The notes under the pieces: generated by a model
What the model saw: the letters and a program-made list of their open reading frames with translations, nothing else
Databases searched by the model: none
Told to the model about the DNA's origin: nothing
Position numbers and translations under genes: made by a program
Assembly (NCBI GenBank): GCA_004211885.1
Contig: SHBV01000002.1
Coordinates: forward strand, 50,735-114,734
DNA: 64,000 nucleotides
Direction of reading: 5' to 3'
DNA from: Verrucomicrobiaceae bacterium
Lineage (GTDB): Bacteria; Verrucomicrobiota; Verrucomicrobiia; Verrucomicrobiales; DEV007
In this document: positions 36,112 through 44,962 of the stretch, piece by piece
How positions within the stretch are numbered: the first letter of the stretch is position 1
How the letters are laid out: each line of letters opens with the position of its first letter

Positions 36112-37938
36112 CTAATTTTTCTGTAAAGATGAGAAGCAGGCGTGATAAAGGTCATTTATTTTCTGATTGTATTGCAAATCCAGATAGGCCTTGAAGCTTT
36201 GTGATGCGTCCTCAAAATCTCCGAGACTCATTTGGAGCCTTCCTAGTTTTTCAAGGGCCTGAAGTCGAGCTGTGTGGCCATGCAAAAACATATCAAATCG
36301 GATGTCCGAACTGGCTCCCCTGCTCTGGTGAATTTCAACAGCAATCACATTAGTGCCGGCAGAAAAAGATGATGAAGGTAACTTGATCTCTTTCCAGTCA
36401 GATTCATTCCGGACCGTACTGCTGGCAAAAGTCGTAAACGAAGCTTCCAAAGCTAGATTCTGACGTATTGCCTGCTTTCCATTGATATAGACAGCGATCC
36501 CGTCATCATATTTGACCCTGAAGAGGAAATTAGAAAATAGAGAAGGGTCAAGTATCTTAACACTTGTACGAAAATAAGTAGTGGCATACTTCAAAGAAGA
36601 GTCTGGTCCAAAACGGAGTGTTGTTCCGGACCCTTCTTCATCACTGCCGTATCCAAGCTGGGAAGGGCCACTAGGCCATGTTGAATCATCAAAATCTTTA
36701 GTTCTCCATGCGACCCCCTGATCGGATCCATTGTCAAGATACTTCCATTGGTGCCCACTAGAAATGTAGGTGACCGGATCAGATTCTTGATTAAGGATCC
36801 GCTGCAATGCTCTTTGAGCATCCTTTGTTTTACTTTTTCCGATTTGAATATTTGCAAATAATAACAGTGAAGGTATGTGATCCGGATTTTTATTCATTGC
36901 CATTTGCAGATCTGCAATTGCAAGATCGGTTTGTCCTTCACGATAGAGCATATCTGCCCTTTCTTTTAAAGCTTCAGCATTTCCTTTTTCTTTAATTATT
37001 TTTTCTAGATGGTTTAATTTAGTCAGAAATTGTTGACCTGGGTTTTTCCGTTTGTAGGAATATCGCCAAAAATTCAGGCCCAATTGATCTGAAGCTTCTT
37101 TTGCCTTGCCGGCATTGGCTAATATGATGCCCAGTTGATATTTTACCCACAAAGAATCAGGTCGGATTTCTAAAGCCCTTTTGGCATCTTCGATGGCAAG
37201 TTGATCTATTAATAATTCATTAAAAATCCAAGCTCTCTCGAGTAAGTGATTTACCATATAAAGTTCTTTGCTTAGGGAAGAATCAATATTAATTAGCCGT
37301 ATTTTAATCTTCAGGAGTTTGTCATATGAGGGATTCCATTTTTTGGCTTGATCACTGCTTGGGAATGACGCCCTTAGTCTCTTTGTAAATTGATCGATCG
37401 CGTCCCAGTCACGGTTTCTGAGATTTAGATTTATGATTCTGGACAGGTTCTCAGGATCATTGGTTAATTGTAGAAGTTTTCTTAGGTATTCGGGTTCTTT
37501 TTGCCTGTTGAAATGTCTGCTTTGGTATTCTACCATTTTGGTCAGGACCGAGGTCCTTGCAGGATCGATCTGCAAAGTACGGGTCCAGTACCCGAGAGCA
37601 TTTTTTGATTCTTTTGAACCACTCTTTTGCAGTTCAATGTCACCGAACATTTCCAGAACTTCAGCGTCTTCTTTACGCAAAAGGCTGGACAAATGAACGA
37701 GCGTTTTTTTGCACTCTGAGAATGCATTATTTTTGAGTTGGGCCCGGGCTATTTTTCGGAGAAGAACTAAGTTTTCCGGGTCCTTATCAAGCATGCGCTT
37801 TGCGATTTCAATAATCGCAGTCTTATCAGAGGCAGTTTCGGCTCTTTTGAGTTGTGATTCTAGGTCCGCTTTAACGCATGGCAGTAAGCATAGATTTAAA
37901 ATGATGAGATAACCGAGTCGGGATAAATGCATTTTCAT
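36112..37938 (-). CDS. Secreted TPR protein with an inserted jelly-roll (galactose-binding-like) domain
   Basis: 608 residues, signal peptide to about residue 24. Residues 25-385 are TPR-like helical hairpins (for example ALKERADMLYREGQTDLAIADLQMAMNKNPDH). Residues 388-554 are a beta-sandwich: the pattern WKYLDNGSDQG, DDSTWPSGPSQLGYG, TTYFRTSVKI, FRVKYDDGIAVYINGKQ and FSAGTNVIAVEIHQ is that of jelly-roll modules often found in secreted Verrucomicrobiota and Planctomycetota proteins. TPR resumes after 555 (ALEKLGRLQMSLGDFEDASQSFKAYL). The gene ends 2 nt before the alpha-2-macroglobulin start, so it may assist that system. No catalytic residue is evident. Confidence 0.65.
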   Translation of the reverse strand: MKMHLSRLGYLIILNLCLLPCVKADLESQLKRAETASDKTAIIEIAKRMLDKDPENLVLLRKIARAQLKNNAFSECKKTLVHLSSLLRKEDAEVLEMFGDIELQKSGSKESKNALGYWTRTLQIDPARTSVLTKMVEYQSRHFNRQKEPEYLRKLLQLTNDPENLSRIINLNLRNRDWDAIDQFTKRLRASFPSSDQAKKWNPSYDKLLKIKIRLINIDSSLSKELYMVNHLLERAWIFNELLIDQLAIEDAKRALEIRPDSLWVKYQLGIILANAGKAKEASDQLGLNFWRYSYKRKNPGQQFLTKLNHLEKIIKEKGNAEALKERADMLYREGQTDLAIADLQMAMNKNPDHIPSLLLFANIQIGKSKTKDAQRALQRILNQESDPVTYISSGHQWKYLDNGSDQGVAWRTKDFDDSTWPSGPSQLGYGSDEEGSGTTLRFGPDSSLKYATTYFRTSVKILDPSLFSNFLFRVKYDDGIAVYINGKQAIRQNLALEASFTTFASSTVRNESDWKEIKLPSSSFSAGTNVIAVEIHQSRGASSDIRFDMFLHGHTARLQALEKLGRLQMSLGDFEDASQSFKAYLDLQYNQKINDLYHACFSSLQKN

Positions 37939-38131
37939 GAGAAGAAAACTAATGGCTATAAGTATTACGTGTTCATAGCGGTCTGGCTTTCAAACGAAAC
38001 ACTATTAAAAAGAATTCTCATTTATAGAGACAACAAGATAGTGTTCCTGTTTATGGTCGATGAAGGTTGGGCAGGGATTTTAATAAGGCAAATTTAAATA
38101 TATTCATATATTAAAGATAATTGTTATGAAG

Positions 38132-38159
38132 TTGTTAGTATGAATACGCTTGCTATGCT
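38132..38159 (+). promoter_or_regulatory. Possible sigma-70-like promoter for ruvX
   Basis: TTGTTA and TATGCT, separated by 16 nt, lie 39 nt before the ruvX start. Each matches only four of six consensus bases, so confidence is low. The 259-nt gap between the TPR gene and ruvX shows nothing else clear. Confidence 0.25.
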
Positions 38160-38197
38160 TTTAGCTTAATAGGAACAAAGTCCCGTTTATCGATATT

Positions 38198-38620
38198 TTG
38201 AAAGCTCTGGGAGTAGATTATGGTGAAGTCCGCATTGGAATTGCATGTAGCGATGATTTGGGGATGTTTGCCCATCCGCTTGAAACGGTTCAGGCCTGCG
38301 AAGCGAATCCAATTGCAAGAATTGCTGAAATTATTGACCAAAAATCAATTGAAATCATTGTCATTGGTATGCCCCGCAGCCTAGATGGATCGTATGGCAA
38401 AGCAGCACAGAAAGTATCAGATTTTGTCGATAAAATAACCAGCGCCATGCCAACTATTAAGGTGGTTACCCAGGATGAAAGGTTCACCACTACCTTGGCT
38501 CAACAAAAATTACATGATGCTGGGCATTCTATCAAAAGCAGTAGACATTTAATTGATCAAGCGGCTGCAGTTGAAATTTTGCAGTCATATCTTGATGGAA
38601 AAAAATATGAGCCTACTTAA
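38198..38620 (+). CDS. ruvX: Putative pre-16S rRNA nuclease / Holliday junction resolvase-like RuvX (YqgF)
   Basis: 140 residues with a TTG start that begins directly on the conserved LGVDYGEVRIGIACSDD (Asp7). RNase H-like fold motifs follow: VIGMPRSLDGSYGKAAQKVSDFVD, VVTQDERFTTTLAQQ and IDQAAAVEILQSYL. Members process the 16S rRNA 5' end. It opens the housekeeping run; coaC follows after 72 nt. Confidence 0.93.
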   Translation: MKALGVDYGEVRIGIACSDDLGMFAHPLETVQACEANPIARIAEIIDQKSIEIIVIGMPRSLDGSYGKAAQKVSDFVDKITSAMPTIKVVTQDERFTTTLAQQKLHDAGHSIKSSRHLIDQAAAVEILQSYLDGKKYEPT

Positions 38621-38692
38621 AGAGAGGGAAAAGTTTATTTTTTAACGGTCTTTGACAAAGAGTATTTAGGAAGCGACTCTAATTTTATTATA

Positions 38693-39235
38693 ATGAAGCA
38701 AATTCTTCTAGGAGTTTCAGGTTCAATTGCTGCTTACAAGTCTGCTGATATTGCAAGTGGTTTGACCAAGAGTGGGCACTCAGTGACCGTGGTTATGAGT
38801 GACGAGGCTAAGGAGTTTATTACGCCATTAACCTTACAGGTCCTTTCAAAGAATCCTGTTTTTACTAGTTTTCATGATGAGAAGCAAAGTTCCAGACCTG
38901 GGCATATCGAGCTGGCAGACCGTTCAGATCTTATTCTTATTGCACCAGCAACAGCGAACACAATAGCGAAGTTAGCCAACGGGATTGCGGATGATCCATT
39001 AAGTTCAATTTATCTTGCAACGCTCGCTCCTGTAATCATTTCTCCAGCAATGAATGGTAAGATGTGGAATCATCCGGCAACGCAAGAGAATGTCGAAAAA
39101 TTGGTTTCTCGGGGCGTACAGTTCATAGGTCCTGATGAGGGGATGCTCGCTTGTGGATACGAGGGCATTGGCAGAATGTGGCCAGTTGATGGGATACTTG
39201 ATTCAGTAAATAATATTCTCTCAACGGACAATTAG
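38693..39235 (+). CDS. coaC: Phosphopantothenoylcysteine decarboxylase (separate CoaC)
   Basis: 180 residues. Flavoprotein block GVSGSIAAYKSADIASGL, APATANTIAKLANGIADD, PAMNGKMWNHPATQENV (substrate clamp with the N-x-x-M motif) and GMLACGYEGIGRM (catalytic Cys loop). It decarboxylates 4'-phosphopantothenoyl-L-cysteine in CoA synthesis. In most bacteria this is the first half of a fused CoaBC; here it ends before coaB, 15 nt downstream. Confidence 0.9.
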   Translation: MKQILLGVSGSIAAYKSADIASGLTKSGHSVTVVMSDEAKEFITPLTLQVLSKNPVFTSFHDEKQSSRPGHIELADRSDLILIAPATANTIAKLANGIADDPLSSIYLATLAPVIISPAMNGKMWNHPATQENVEKLVSRGVQFIGPDEGMLACGYEGIGRMWPVDGILDSVNNILSTDN

Positions 39236-39250
39236 AGGTAAATTTTATCT

Positions 39251-39886
39251 GTGCGCATCCTCATAACAGCTGGACCTACAAGAGAACCAATTGATCCTGT
39301 AAGATTTTTGAGCAACCGTTCGACTGGCAAGATGGGATATGCAATTGCAACGGCTGCAGAATTGCGTGGCCATGATGTCACATTGGTTAGCGGCCCCGTT
39401 AATGTCCCTAATCCAGGAGGCTGTCATATTATTTCTGTAGAGACGGCATCACAAATGCATGATGAGGTTATGGAACACTCCAAAGGATGTGATGCTGCAG
39501 TAATGGTTGCAGCAGTTGCTGACTACACACCCCTAGAAACGAGTCCACATAAACTTAAAAAATCCGGTGATAAGGATATTAAACTTAAGCGGACTAAGGA
39601 CGTTTTAGGTTCAATGCGTCAGATTTTTGGATTCGATGGAGTTTTAGTCGGATTCGCAGCAGATACAGAGGAATTACGGGAAAATGCATTATCGAAAATG
39701 AAGCGAAAGGGCTGCGATTTCATTGTTGCCAATGATGTTTCACGTAAGGATATAGGATTTGAGTCTGATTATAATGAAGTCACCATCTTTCAAAGTGACG
39801 GATCAAAGGAACATATTAAAAAGTGTTCTAAGCAAAAAATTGCAGAAAAAATTCTCGATAAGATAGAATCATTGTTAAAAGGATAA
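39251..39886 (+). CDS. coaB: Phosphopantothenate--cysteine ligase (separate CoaB)
   Basis: 211 residues from a GTG preceded by GAGG. CoaB motifs: RILITAGPTREPIDPVRFLSNRSTGKMGYAIA (nucleotide binding), VMVAAVADYTPLE, KLKRTKDVLGSM (K-x-K-R...K-P/D loop) and LVGFAADTE, DFIVANDVSRKDIGF. It ligates cysteine to 4'-phosphopantothenate. With coaC it replaces the usual fused enzyme; the two are 15 nt apart and plainly co-transcribed. Confidence 0.92.
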   Translation: MRILITAGPTREPIDPVRFLSNRSTGKMGYAIATAAELRGHDVTLVSGPVNVPNPGGCHIISVETASQMHDEVMEHSKGCDAAVMVAAVADYTPLETSPHKLKKSGDKDIKLKRTKDVLGSMRQIFGFDGVLVGFAADTEELRENALSKMKRKGCDFIVANDVSRKDIGFESDYNEVTIFQSDGSKEHIKKCSKQKIAEKILDKIESLLKG

Positions 39887-40648
39887 ATGAGTGAATTTCT
39901 AGAAATAGCCAAGAAAGCGGCAAGGGCCTCGGGCCAATTATTAAAGGATAATTATGGGAAAGAAAAAGTCGTAGATACATTTGAAGAGCATGACATCAAA
40001 TTACAACTGGATGTTATGAGTCAGTCCTTGATTTCGGACTTAATTTTGGCTGCTTTTCCTGACCACTCTATTCTCGGTGAAGAAGGAGATGCCGGGTCCG
40101 AGAGTGGTGATTATCAGTGGATCATTGACCCCATTGACGGAACAGTGAATTATTTTTTTGGTATTCCACATTTTTGTGTTTCAATAGCCCTCCGCCAACA
40201 ATCAACTGATCAATGGATTCTTGGTGTGATTTATGATCCTATGATGGATGAACTTTGGGCAGTTGATGTTGGGTCCGAGCCGACGCTGAACGGTTCTCCT
40301 ATATCAACGAGTGATCGTGGAAAAATGTCTGAGGCCGTGGTGACTGTAGGGTTTTCCAAGACCAAAGATGCTATGGAGGCAGGTTTCATCCGTTACCGTG
40401 AAATTGCTTCTCAGGTCAGAAAATCCCGCATGATGGGAAGTGCAGCTCTTGCGCTAGCTTATATTGCTTGTGGAAGACTAGATGCTTATATAGAAGAAGT
40501 GATCAGTTTATGGGATATTGCTGCCGGTAAATTATTGGTAGAGGCTGCAGGAGGGAGGGTCGATCTTATTGATAGCAATGTAACGAAAGGCAAACTTTCA
40601 ATTTGTTCCTGGAATGGTAAGTTACCTCTAGAAAATACACTTTCATAA
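39887..40648 (+). CDS. Inositol-phosphate phosphatase family protein (SuhB/IMPase)
   Basis: 253 residues; its ATG follows the coaB stop codon immediately. Metal and catalytic motifs: LGEEGD (Glu65/Glu66), IIDPIDGTVNYFFGIPHFCVSIAL (Asp81, Asp84, Thr86) and LWDIAAGKLLVEAAGG (Asp near 209). It hydrolyses inositol- or related sugar-monophosphates; the physiological substrate is unknown. Confidence 0.9.
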   Translation: MSEFLEIAKKAARASGQLLKDNYGKEKVVDTFEEHDIKLQLDVMSQSLISDLILAAFPDHSILGEEGDAGSESGDYQWIIDPIDGTVNYFFGIPHFCVSIALRQQSTDQWILGVIYDPMMDELWAVDVGSEPTLNGSPISTSDRGKMSEAVVTVGFSKTKDAMEAGFIRYREIASQVRKSRMMGSAALALAYIACGRLDAYIEEVISLWDIAAGKLLVEAAGGRVDLIDSNVTKGKLSICSWNGKLPLENTLS

Positions 40649-40653
40649 TAATC

Positions 40654-41130
40654 ATGGCATCAAGATCAGGAATAGGATATGACGTGCATCGGTTAGTAGA
40701 AGGTAGACCCTTAATCCTTGGCGGAGTGCACATTCCTTGGGACAAGGGCCTTGAAGGGCACTCTGATGCTGACGTTTTAAGTCATGCCATTGCGGATGCT
40801 ATTCTGGGAGCGGTAGGCGCACCTGACATAGGATATTTTTTTCCTCCTTCAGATGAATCAATCAAAGGGATTAGCAGTTTGAGTATTCTCCAAAAAACAG
40901 CAGGGGAAGTAGCGACTCGAGGAGGAAAAATTATTAATATTGACAGTAGCCTAATAGCGGAGGAGCCAAAGATTTTGACTCATGCTGATGCAATGAAAGA
41001 AAATATTTCTCAAGCCCTTGGGATAGAAGTAGAACAGATTGGTATTAAGGCTACGACCAACGAAAGAATGGGTTTTGTTGGTAAAGGTGAAGGAATGGCA
41101 GCCATGGCAGTCGCTAGCGTTGAGGTTTGA
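40654..41130 (+). CDS. ispF: 2-C-methyl-D-erythritol 2,4-cyclodiphosphate synthase
   Basis: 158 residues. Zinc-site motif GIGYDVHRL (Asp10, His12), EGHSDADVLSHAIADAILGA (His44), DIGYFFPPSD and the C-terminal KATTNERMGFVGKGEGMAAMA. It makes methylerythritol cyclodiphosphate in the non-mevalonate isoprenoid pathway. Last gene of the ruvX-coaC-coaB-suhB-ispF run; converges with the 1241-residue gene. Confidence 0.96.
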   Translation: MASRSGIGYDVHRLVEGRPLILGGVHIPWDKGLEGHSDADVLSHAIADAILGAVGAPDIGYFFPPSDESIKGISSLSILQKTAGEVATRGGKIINIDSSLIAEEPKILTHADAMKENISQALGIEVEQIGIKATTNERMGFVGKGEGMAAMAVASVEV

Positions 41131-41175
41131 CCGTGCCAATTGATCATGAGAGCGGCATACTGTTTTGCCTCTGTA

Positions 41176-44100
41176 TTAGACTGCTCGATTGACCCACTCT
41201 TCTGCAATGTTCTTTAGGTTGAGGGACCGTTCATCTTCTCGATCAAAATATTGCTTTTCAACAGATGCAATGGATTCATTTAACTGTAATTGAATGTCTT
41301 CGGGAAAATCTTTTTCTTCATGAATTTTCCGTAAAAGGCCAAGAACAGAAAAAGGTGTAATTTCATTTGGAACATTAAAGTTGGAGATCTTTTCTTTGCT
41401 CCCTGAACTTGTTAGGTTTCGCTTTTTAAATTTCAAGGTTATTAATCCTAGAATGAGGAATAGAAGTAGAGCCAAACCAAGCCATTTCGAATTTTTCTGA
41501 CTGTAATTCTGTTTTAATATTATGGTTTGACTAGCAGCAACTAAATCAGCGTCATCATAGCGCTGAAAAAGCATTTCCTTAGTTTCGGTTACTTGTTCTG
41601 GAAAACTAAACTCAATGGCAGAGTTATTTGTGCTTTTTTGTGTTTTTGTAAACGTAAGCATCCAGTTCCTTTCAGTGATAGGACTTCCTTGTTTAGATTC
41701 TGCATCTAATCTGGCTATGGAAATCTCTCCTCCAGATGAATTGGTTAGGGTAAAGTTCTCTAGGCTAGACTTAAGTAATTGATCAAATTCTGGAACCAGA
41801 CCATTGGATGAGGCTTTAACTTCAACTTTTAGCAGACCCTGATCAGCTTCCCTTTCATCGAGTATTTGAATGATCTTAAGGTTTTCAGTGGGACGAGGCT
41901 CACCAATTTTGGGCTGAGAATCAATTGGAATTTGTGCGGTGGCTATTGGAAGAATCACAAATCCTCCAGTATCTAGAAAATCCAGATCGATCTGCATCGA
42001 AGGTATCTTGTCAACTTCTGGAGTGCGTGCCTTAAGTAAAACATATGCGTAAGGGGTAATGCGCCATCCTTCTTGCCCGGCCCCTCTCGAAGTGACTTTG
42101 CTGTCGTGAAATGTGACTGACATAACATCGAAATGTTCTGAAAGCGCTGATCGTGTAATGTCCTCGAACTTCTCACGATAATTTTGTGTTGGTCTTCCAT
42201 AGTTATAGGCATAGCTGGAATTATTTTGATTTGTAAGGTATTTGGCGAAGCCGCCGGACTCGCGTTCTATTTCTTTGGTATGGCGAATGTCAACGAAGAC
42301 TCCGAAGGGGGAGTTATGCCCGACAGTGCTTGAGCCATCTATTCTTGCCACGAGCTGAATTTCAGTAGTCAGGTCATTATAGTAATTAAAAAGCTTTTGA
42401 GCTTCACTGGCCTTTTCATGTTCACCTGCTATTGATAGGCCATGACGAAGATAACGTTGTTTGAGTTCTGGTTTTACTGAACTGATCCTCGCGGCGAGAG
42501 CGTTTGCAAAGCGGGCCATGTGCCGCTCTGCCGATTTGTTCGGCAAACCAGAAAGAGCAGTTCTGATTTTTTCAATTTGTCGTGGAGCCGGTAGCTGCGT
42601 TTCGCGAAGTGCACCCAGATCACTTGCACCTAAGGCAGCGTAGAACCAGTGTTCAAAGGCTTCGGTCGTTTCTTCTTCTTCGTTGCCAGATGAGGTCGAG
42701 ATGTATAGTTCAGCAGCTTTTGAAAACATCTCATAACAGTTCTTTCGATCGATGGCATAAGTTGAGCTCTTTTCCGATTCCTGTTGGAAGTTGATTTTGT
42801 CGAGTGCTAGACAGGCCCTTCTTAGATGGAGGCGCCAATCTTCAGGATGAGCTTCGATAGTGTTTCCCAGAATGTTATCTATGCCTTCATATCCTGCCAC
42901 TACTTCGGCAAGGATTTCATCATCTTTGCGTTTTGTCTTTGCATCTTGCTGCGTTTTAGGATCGCGCCAGACTGTCGCGAGATTGACCCGCATAGTGTTT
43001 GCCAAAGCCGCAACTGTTTTAGGACTCATTTTCTTAAAGGTTCCGAACACTTTGGTGATTGCAGTCATTTTGTAAACCTCGGCACGGCTATGAATTTTAG
43101 TGAAGGCTTCGGCAAGCTTGTCTTGGTTAATTTCACCTATCGGCAAGGATTGTAATTTACTCACCCAATTAGCTAATTCGGTCAGGCTACGCTCCTGCTT
43201 GGAGCGGGTCAGTGGGATGGAATTTGCTCTTTGATTATATCCATACATATAACCATATCGATAAGTACGGTTACGATTCGCATTGGGGTTATGATTATCA
43301 GCCCAGACACGCAAGAATTCTTCGGCCAGACTTTTTCCAGTTTCGGGGTAATTAGCAGAAACTTTCTGAATGTAAGGAAAAGCTTCTTCTGGCTCGTTTA
43401 CTTTAAGATATAGCTGAGCATATAGAGTAGAAAACTGTGGTTGCAGATCAGCATCAATTTGACGGATCCAGTTTTCATTTGGGCGCACTTTGAGTAGTTC
43501 TCCGGAGGCGATTGGACCGGGAACATTACTCGGAGTGGCCGTAGAATTCACTTTAGGGTTTTCGTAATACATGTTGCCGTACTGATCCCATCGCATTCTC
43601 GGGCTAAGCGTTTTTGATGCGTCTCGCTTATAGCTATAAGAGGCTTCGGAGAGCCAATTCAAAGCAAGTATATTTAATATTTCGGACCACTCGTTGAGTT
43701 TTATTTCACTGATTTCAAGTAAAGATTCTGTAGCTGTTTTTTGTAGAGCAAGTCTTCGAAGTCGTGCAGAGGATGAAGGTTCTGATCTGCCGCTTGATGT
43801 GAGGGATCCAATTGTTGCAAGCACTTCACGACCAAGTTTAGCGTCTCCAGTGAAGCTTTCACTTAGCCATTGTGCCCCTTTTTCCTCTTCAACTTTAGGG
43901 GCAAGATCCACTGCCCTTTCAAGGGCAGATTCTTTACTTGTTTGAATAGTTTTTGGATTGGCTAGAATTAATTGAGTGGCTTTCCAAGCCAAGCTAAGGT
44001 GACCTTCTTTGGGTTCTTTTGCATGAAGAGCTAAATGATAATTTGCAATAATATCGAGTTCATTGGGATCATTTGAATCATCGATTTTTGGTAGGAATTT

Positions 44101-44901
44101 TCCTGCATCAGCTGCTAGCCCAGCACTGATTAGCAGTCTGGCCGCTGTCATGCGTTTTTTACTGTCAATGGAGCCACCAATTTTTTTTGTTCCCTTCTCC
44201 AGTAAGGTAACGAAAGTATCAGGAAAGTGACCCCGGGAGAATGCTATTTTCAATAAACGTCCCAGCTTGGGGATTGTGGTTTTTTCATTGAGATCAACTG
44301 GACAGGCATCCCCTAAATATAATATGTCTGTAGGAGAGAGGAGATGCTTTTCGGCATATGCCATGTTCCGCGGCAGCGTCACTTTTCCGGGCGTTACGTT
44401 TGCAGATGGTATTGTTCTTGTGGGTCTAATGCGTGGCGGTAGCGCGAGAGTATCTAATAGACTCAGGTAAGCCTTATTTGCGTTCTCGGTTTTCTTAAAT
44501 TGAGAGGAAAAAAAGTCCGCTACTCCATTCCAATTGCTCTTAGTAAGATTTTCAGCCAGTGACTCGATTGCAATGTCTGCTGCACTTATTGGTTGTTTTG
44601 TAATTTCCTTATCCTTTTTGTCTGGGTCAATATTTCCCAAATTCCTTAAAAGTGATGATGGCCGTCGATCAATTAATACTTTAGGAAGTTTTGCAAGTAT
44701 AAGTGCATCAACATCAACAGGGCGTGCTCCTTGTTTTGCAGCACCTATGGGTGAATTTTTAGATGGGATTTTGTTGATAGGATCCCGTAGAGTAGTTTTA
44801 TCTTCGGACTGTGGTATGACTTTAGTGCCTCGATCTTGAGCTACTAAAAATGGACCAATGACTAACTGCAGCGCGATGTTTGTTAGGAAAAGTCTTCTCA
44901 T
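41176..44901 (-). CDS. Large exported TPR-like protein, C-terminal membrane anchor, unknown function
   Basis: 1241 residues. A signal peptide (RRLFLTNIALQLVIGPFLVA), then mostly helical hairpins that read as degenerate TPR repeats up to about 850, including a Tyr/Asn/Arg-rich linker near residue 540. A beta-rich part (about 860-1140) follows, then one transmembrane helix (WLGLALLLFLILGLITLKF) and a cytoplasmic-sized tail of about 75 residues. I do not recognise a family. Its place at the end of the MoxR/DUF58/VWA operon suggests a large periplasmic component of that assembly. Confidence 0.6.
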   Translation of the reverse strand: MRRLFLTNIALQLVIGPFLVAQDRGTKVIPQSEDKTTLRDPINKIPSKNSPIGAAKQGARPVDVDALILAKLPKVLIDRRPSSLLRNLGNIDPDKKDKEITKQPISAADIAIESLAENLTKSNWNGVADFFSSQFKKTENANKAYLSLLDTLALPPRIRPTRTIPSANVTPGKVTLPRNMAYAEKHLLSPTDILYLGDACPVDLNEKTTIPKLGRLLKIAFSRGHFPDTFVTLLEKGTKKIGGSIDSKKRMTAARLLISAGLAADAGKFLPKIDDSNDPNELDIIANYHLALHAKEPKEGHLSLAWKATQLILANPKTIQTSKESALERAVDLAPKVEEEKGAQWLSESFTGDAKLGREVLATIGSLTSSGRSEPSSSARLRRLALQKTATESLLEISEIKLNEWSEILNILALNWLSEASYSYKRDASKTLSPRMRWDQYGNMYYENPKVNSTATPSNVPGPIASGELLKVRPNENWIRQIDADLQPQFSTLYAQLYLKVNEPEEAFPYIQKVSANYPETGKSLAEEFLRVWADNHNPNANRNRTYRYGYMYGYNQRANSIPLTRSKQERSLTELANWVSKLQSLPIGEINQDKLAEAFTKIHSRAEVYKMTAITKVFGTFKKMSPKTVAALANTMRVNLATVWRDPKTQQDAKTKRKDDEILAEVVAGYEGIDNILGNTIEAHPEDWRLHLRRACLALDKINFQQESEKSSTYAIDRKNCYEMFSKAAELYISTSSGNEEEETTEAFEHWFYAALGASDLGALRETQLPAPRQIEKIRTALSGLPNKSAERHMARFANALAARISSVKPELKQRYLRHGLSIAGEHEKASEAQKLFNYYNDLTTEIQLVARIDGSSTVGHNSPFGVFVDIRHTKEIERESGGFAKYLTNQNNSSYAYNYGRPTQNYREKFEDITRSALSEHFDVMSVTFHDSKVTSRGAGQEGWRITPYAYVLLKARTPEVDKIPSMQIDLDFLDTGGFVILPIATAQIPIDSQPKIGEPRPTENLKIIQILDEREADQGLLKVEVKASSNGLVPEFDQLLKSSLENFTLTNSSGGEISIARLDAESKQGSPITERNWMLTFTKTQKSTNNSAIEFSFPEQVTETKEMLFQRYDDADLVAASQTIILKQNYSQKNSKWLGLALLLFLILGLITLKFKKRNLTSSGSKEKISNFNVPNEITPFSVLGLLRKIHEEKDFPEDIQLQLNESIASVEKQYFDREDERSLNLKNIAEEWVNRAV

Positions 44902-44962
44902 TTAATCAAGTCGGGAGAACTGATGCGGGTTGTAGCTTGTATGGTGGGCAATCCCTTCAGAA

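Noticed and set aside
38652..38683. TTGACA near TCTAAT as a coaC promoter
   Set aside because: The spacing of 20 nt is too long for a standard sigma-70 promoter; the gene may be co-transcribed with ruvX.
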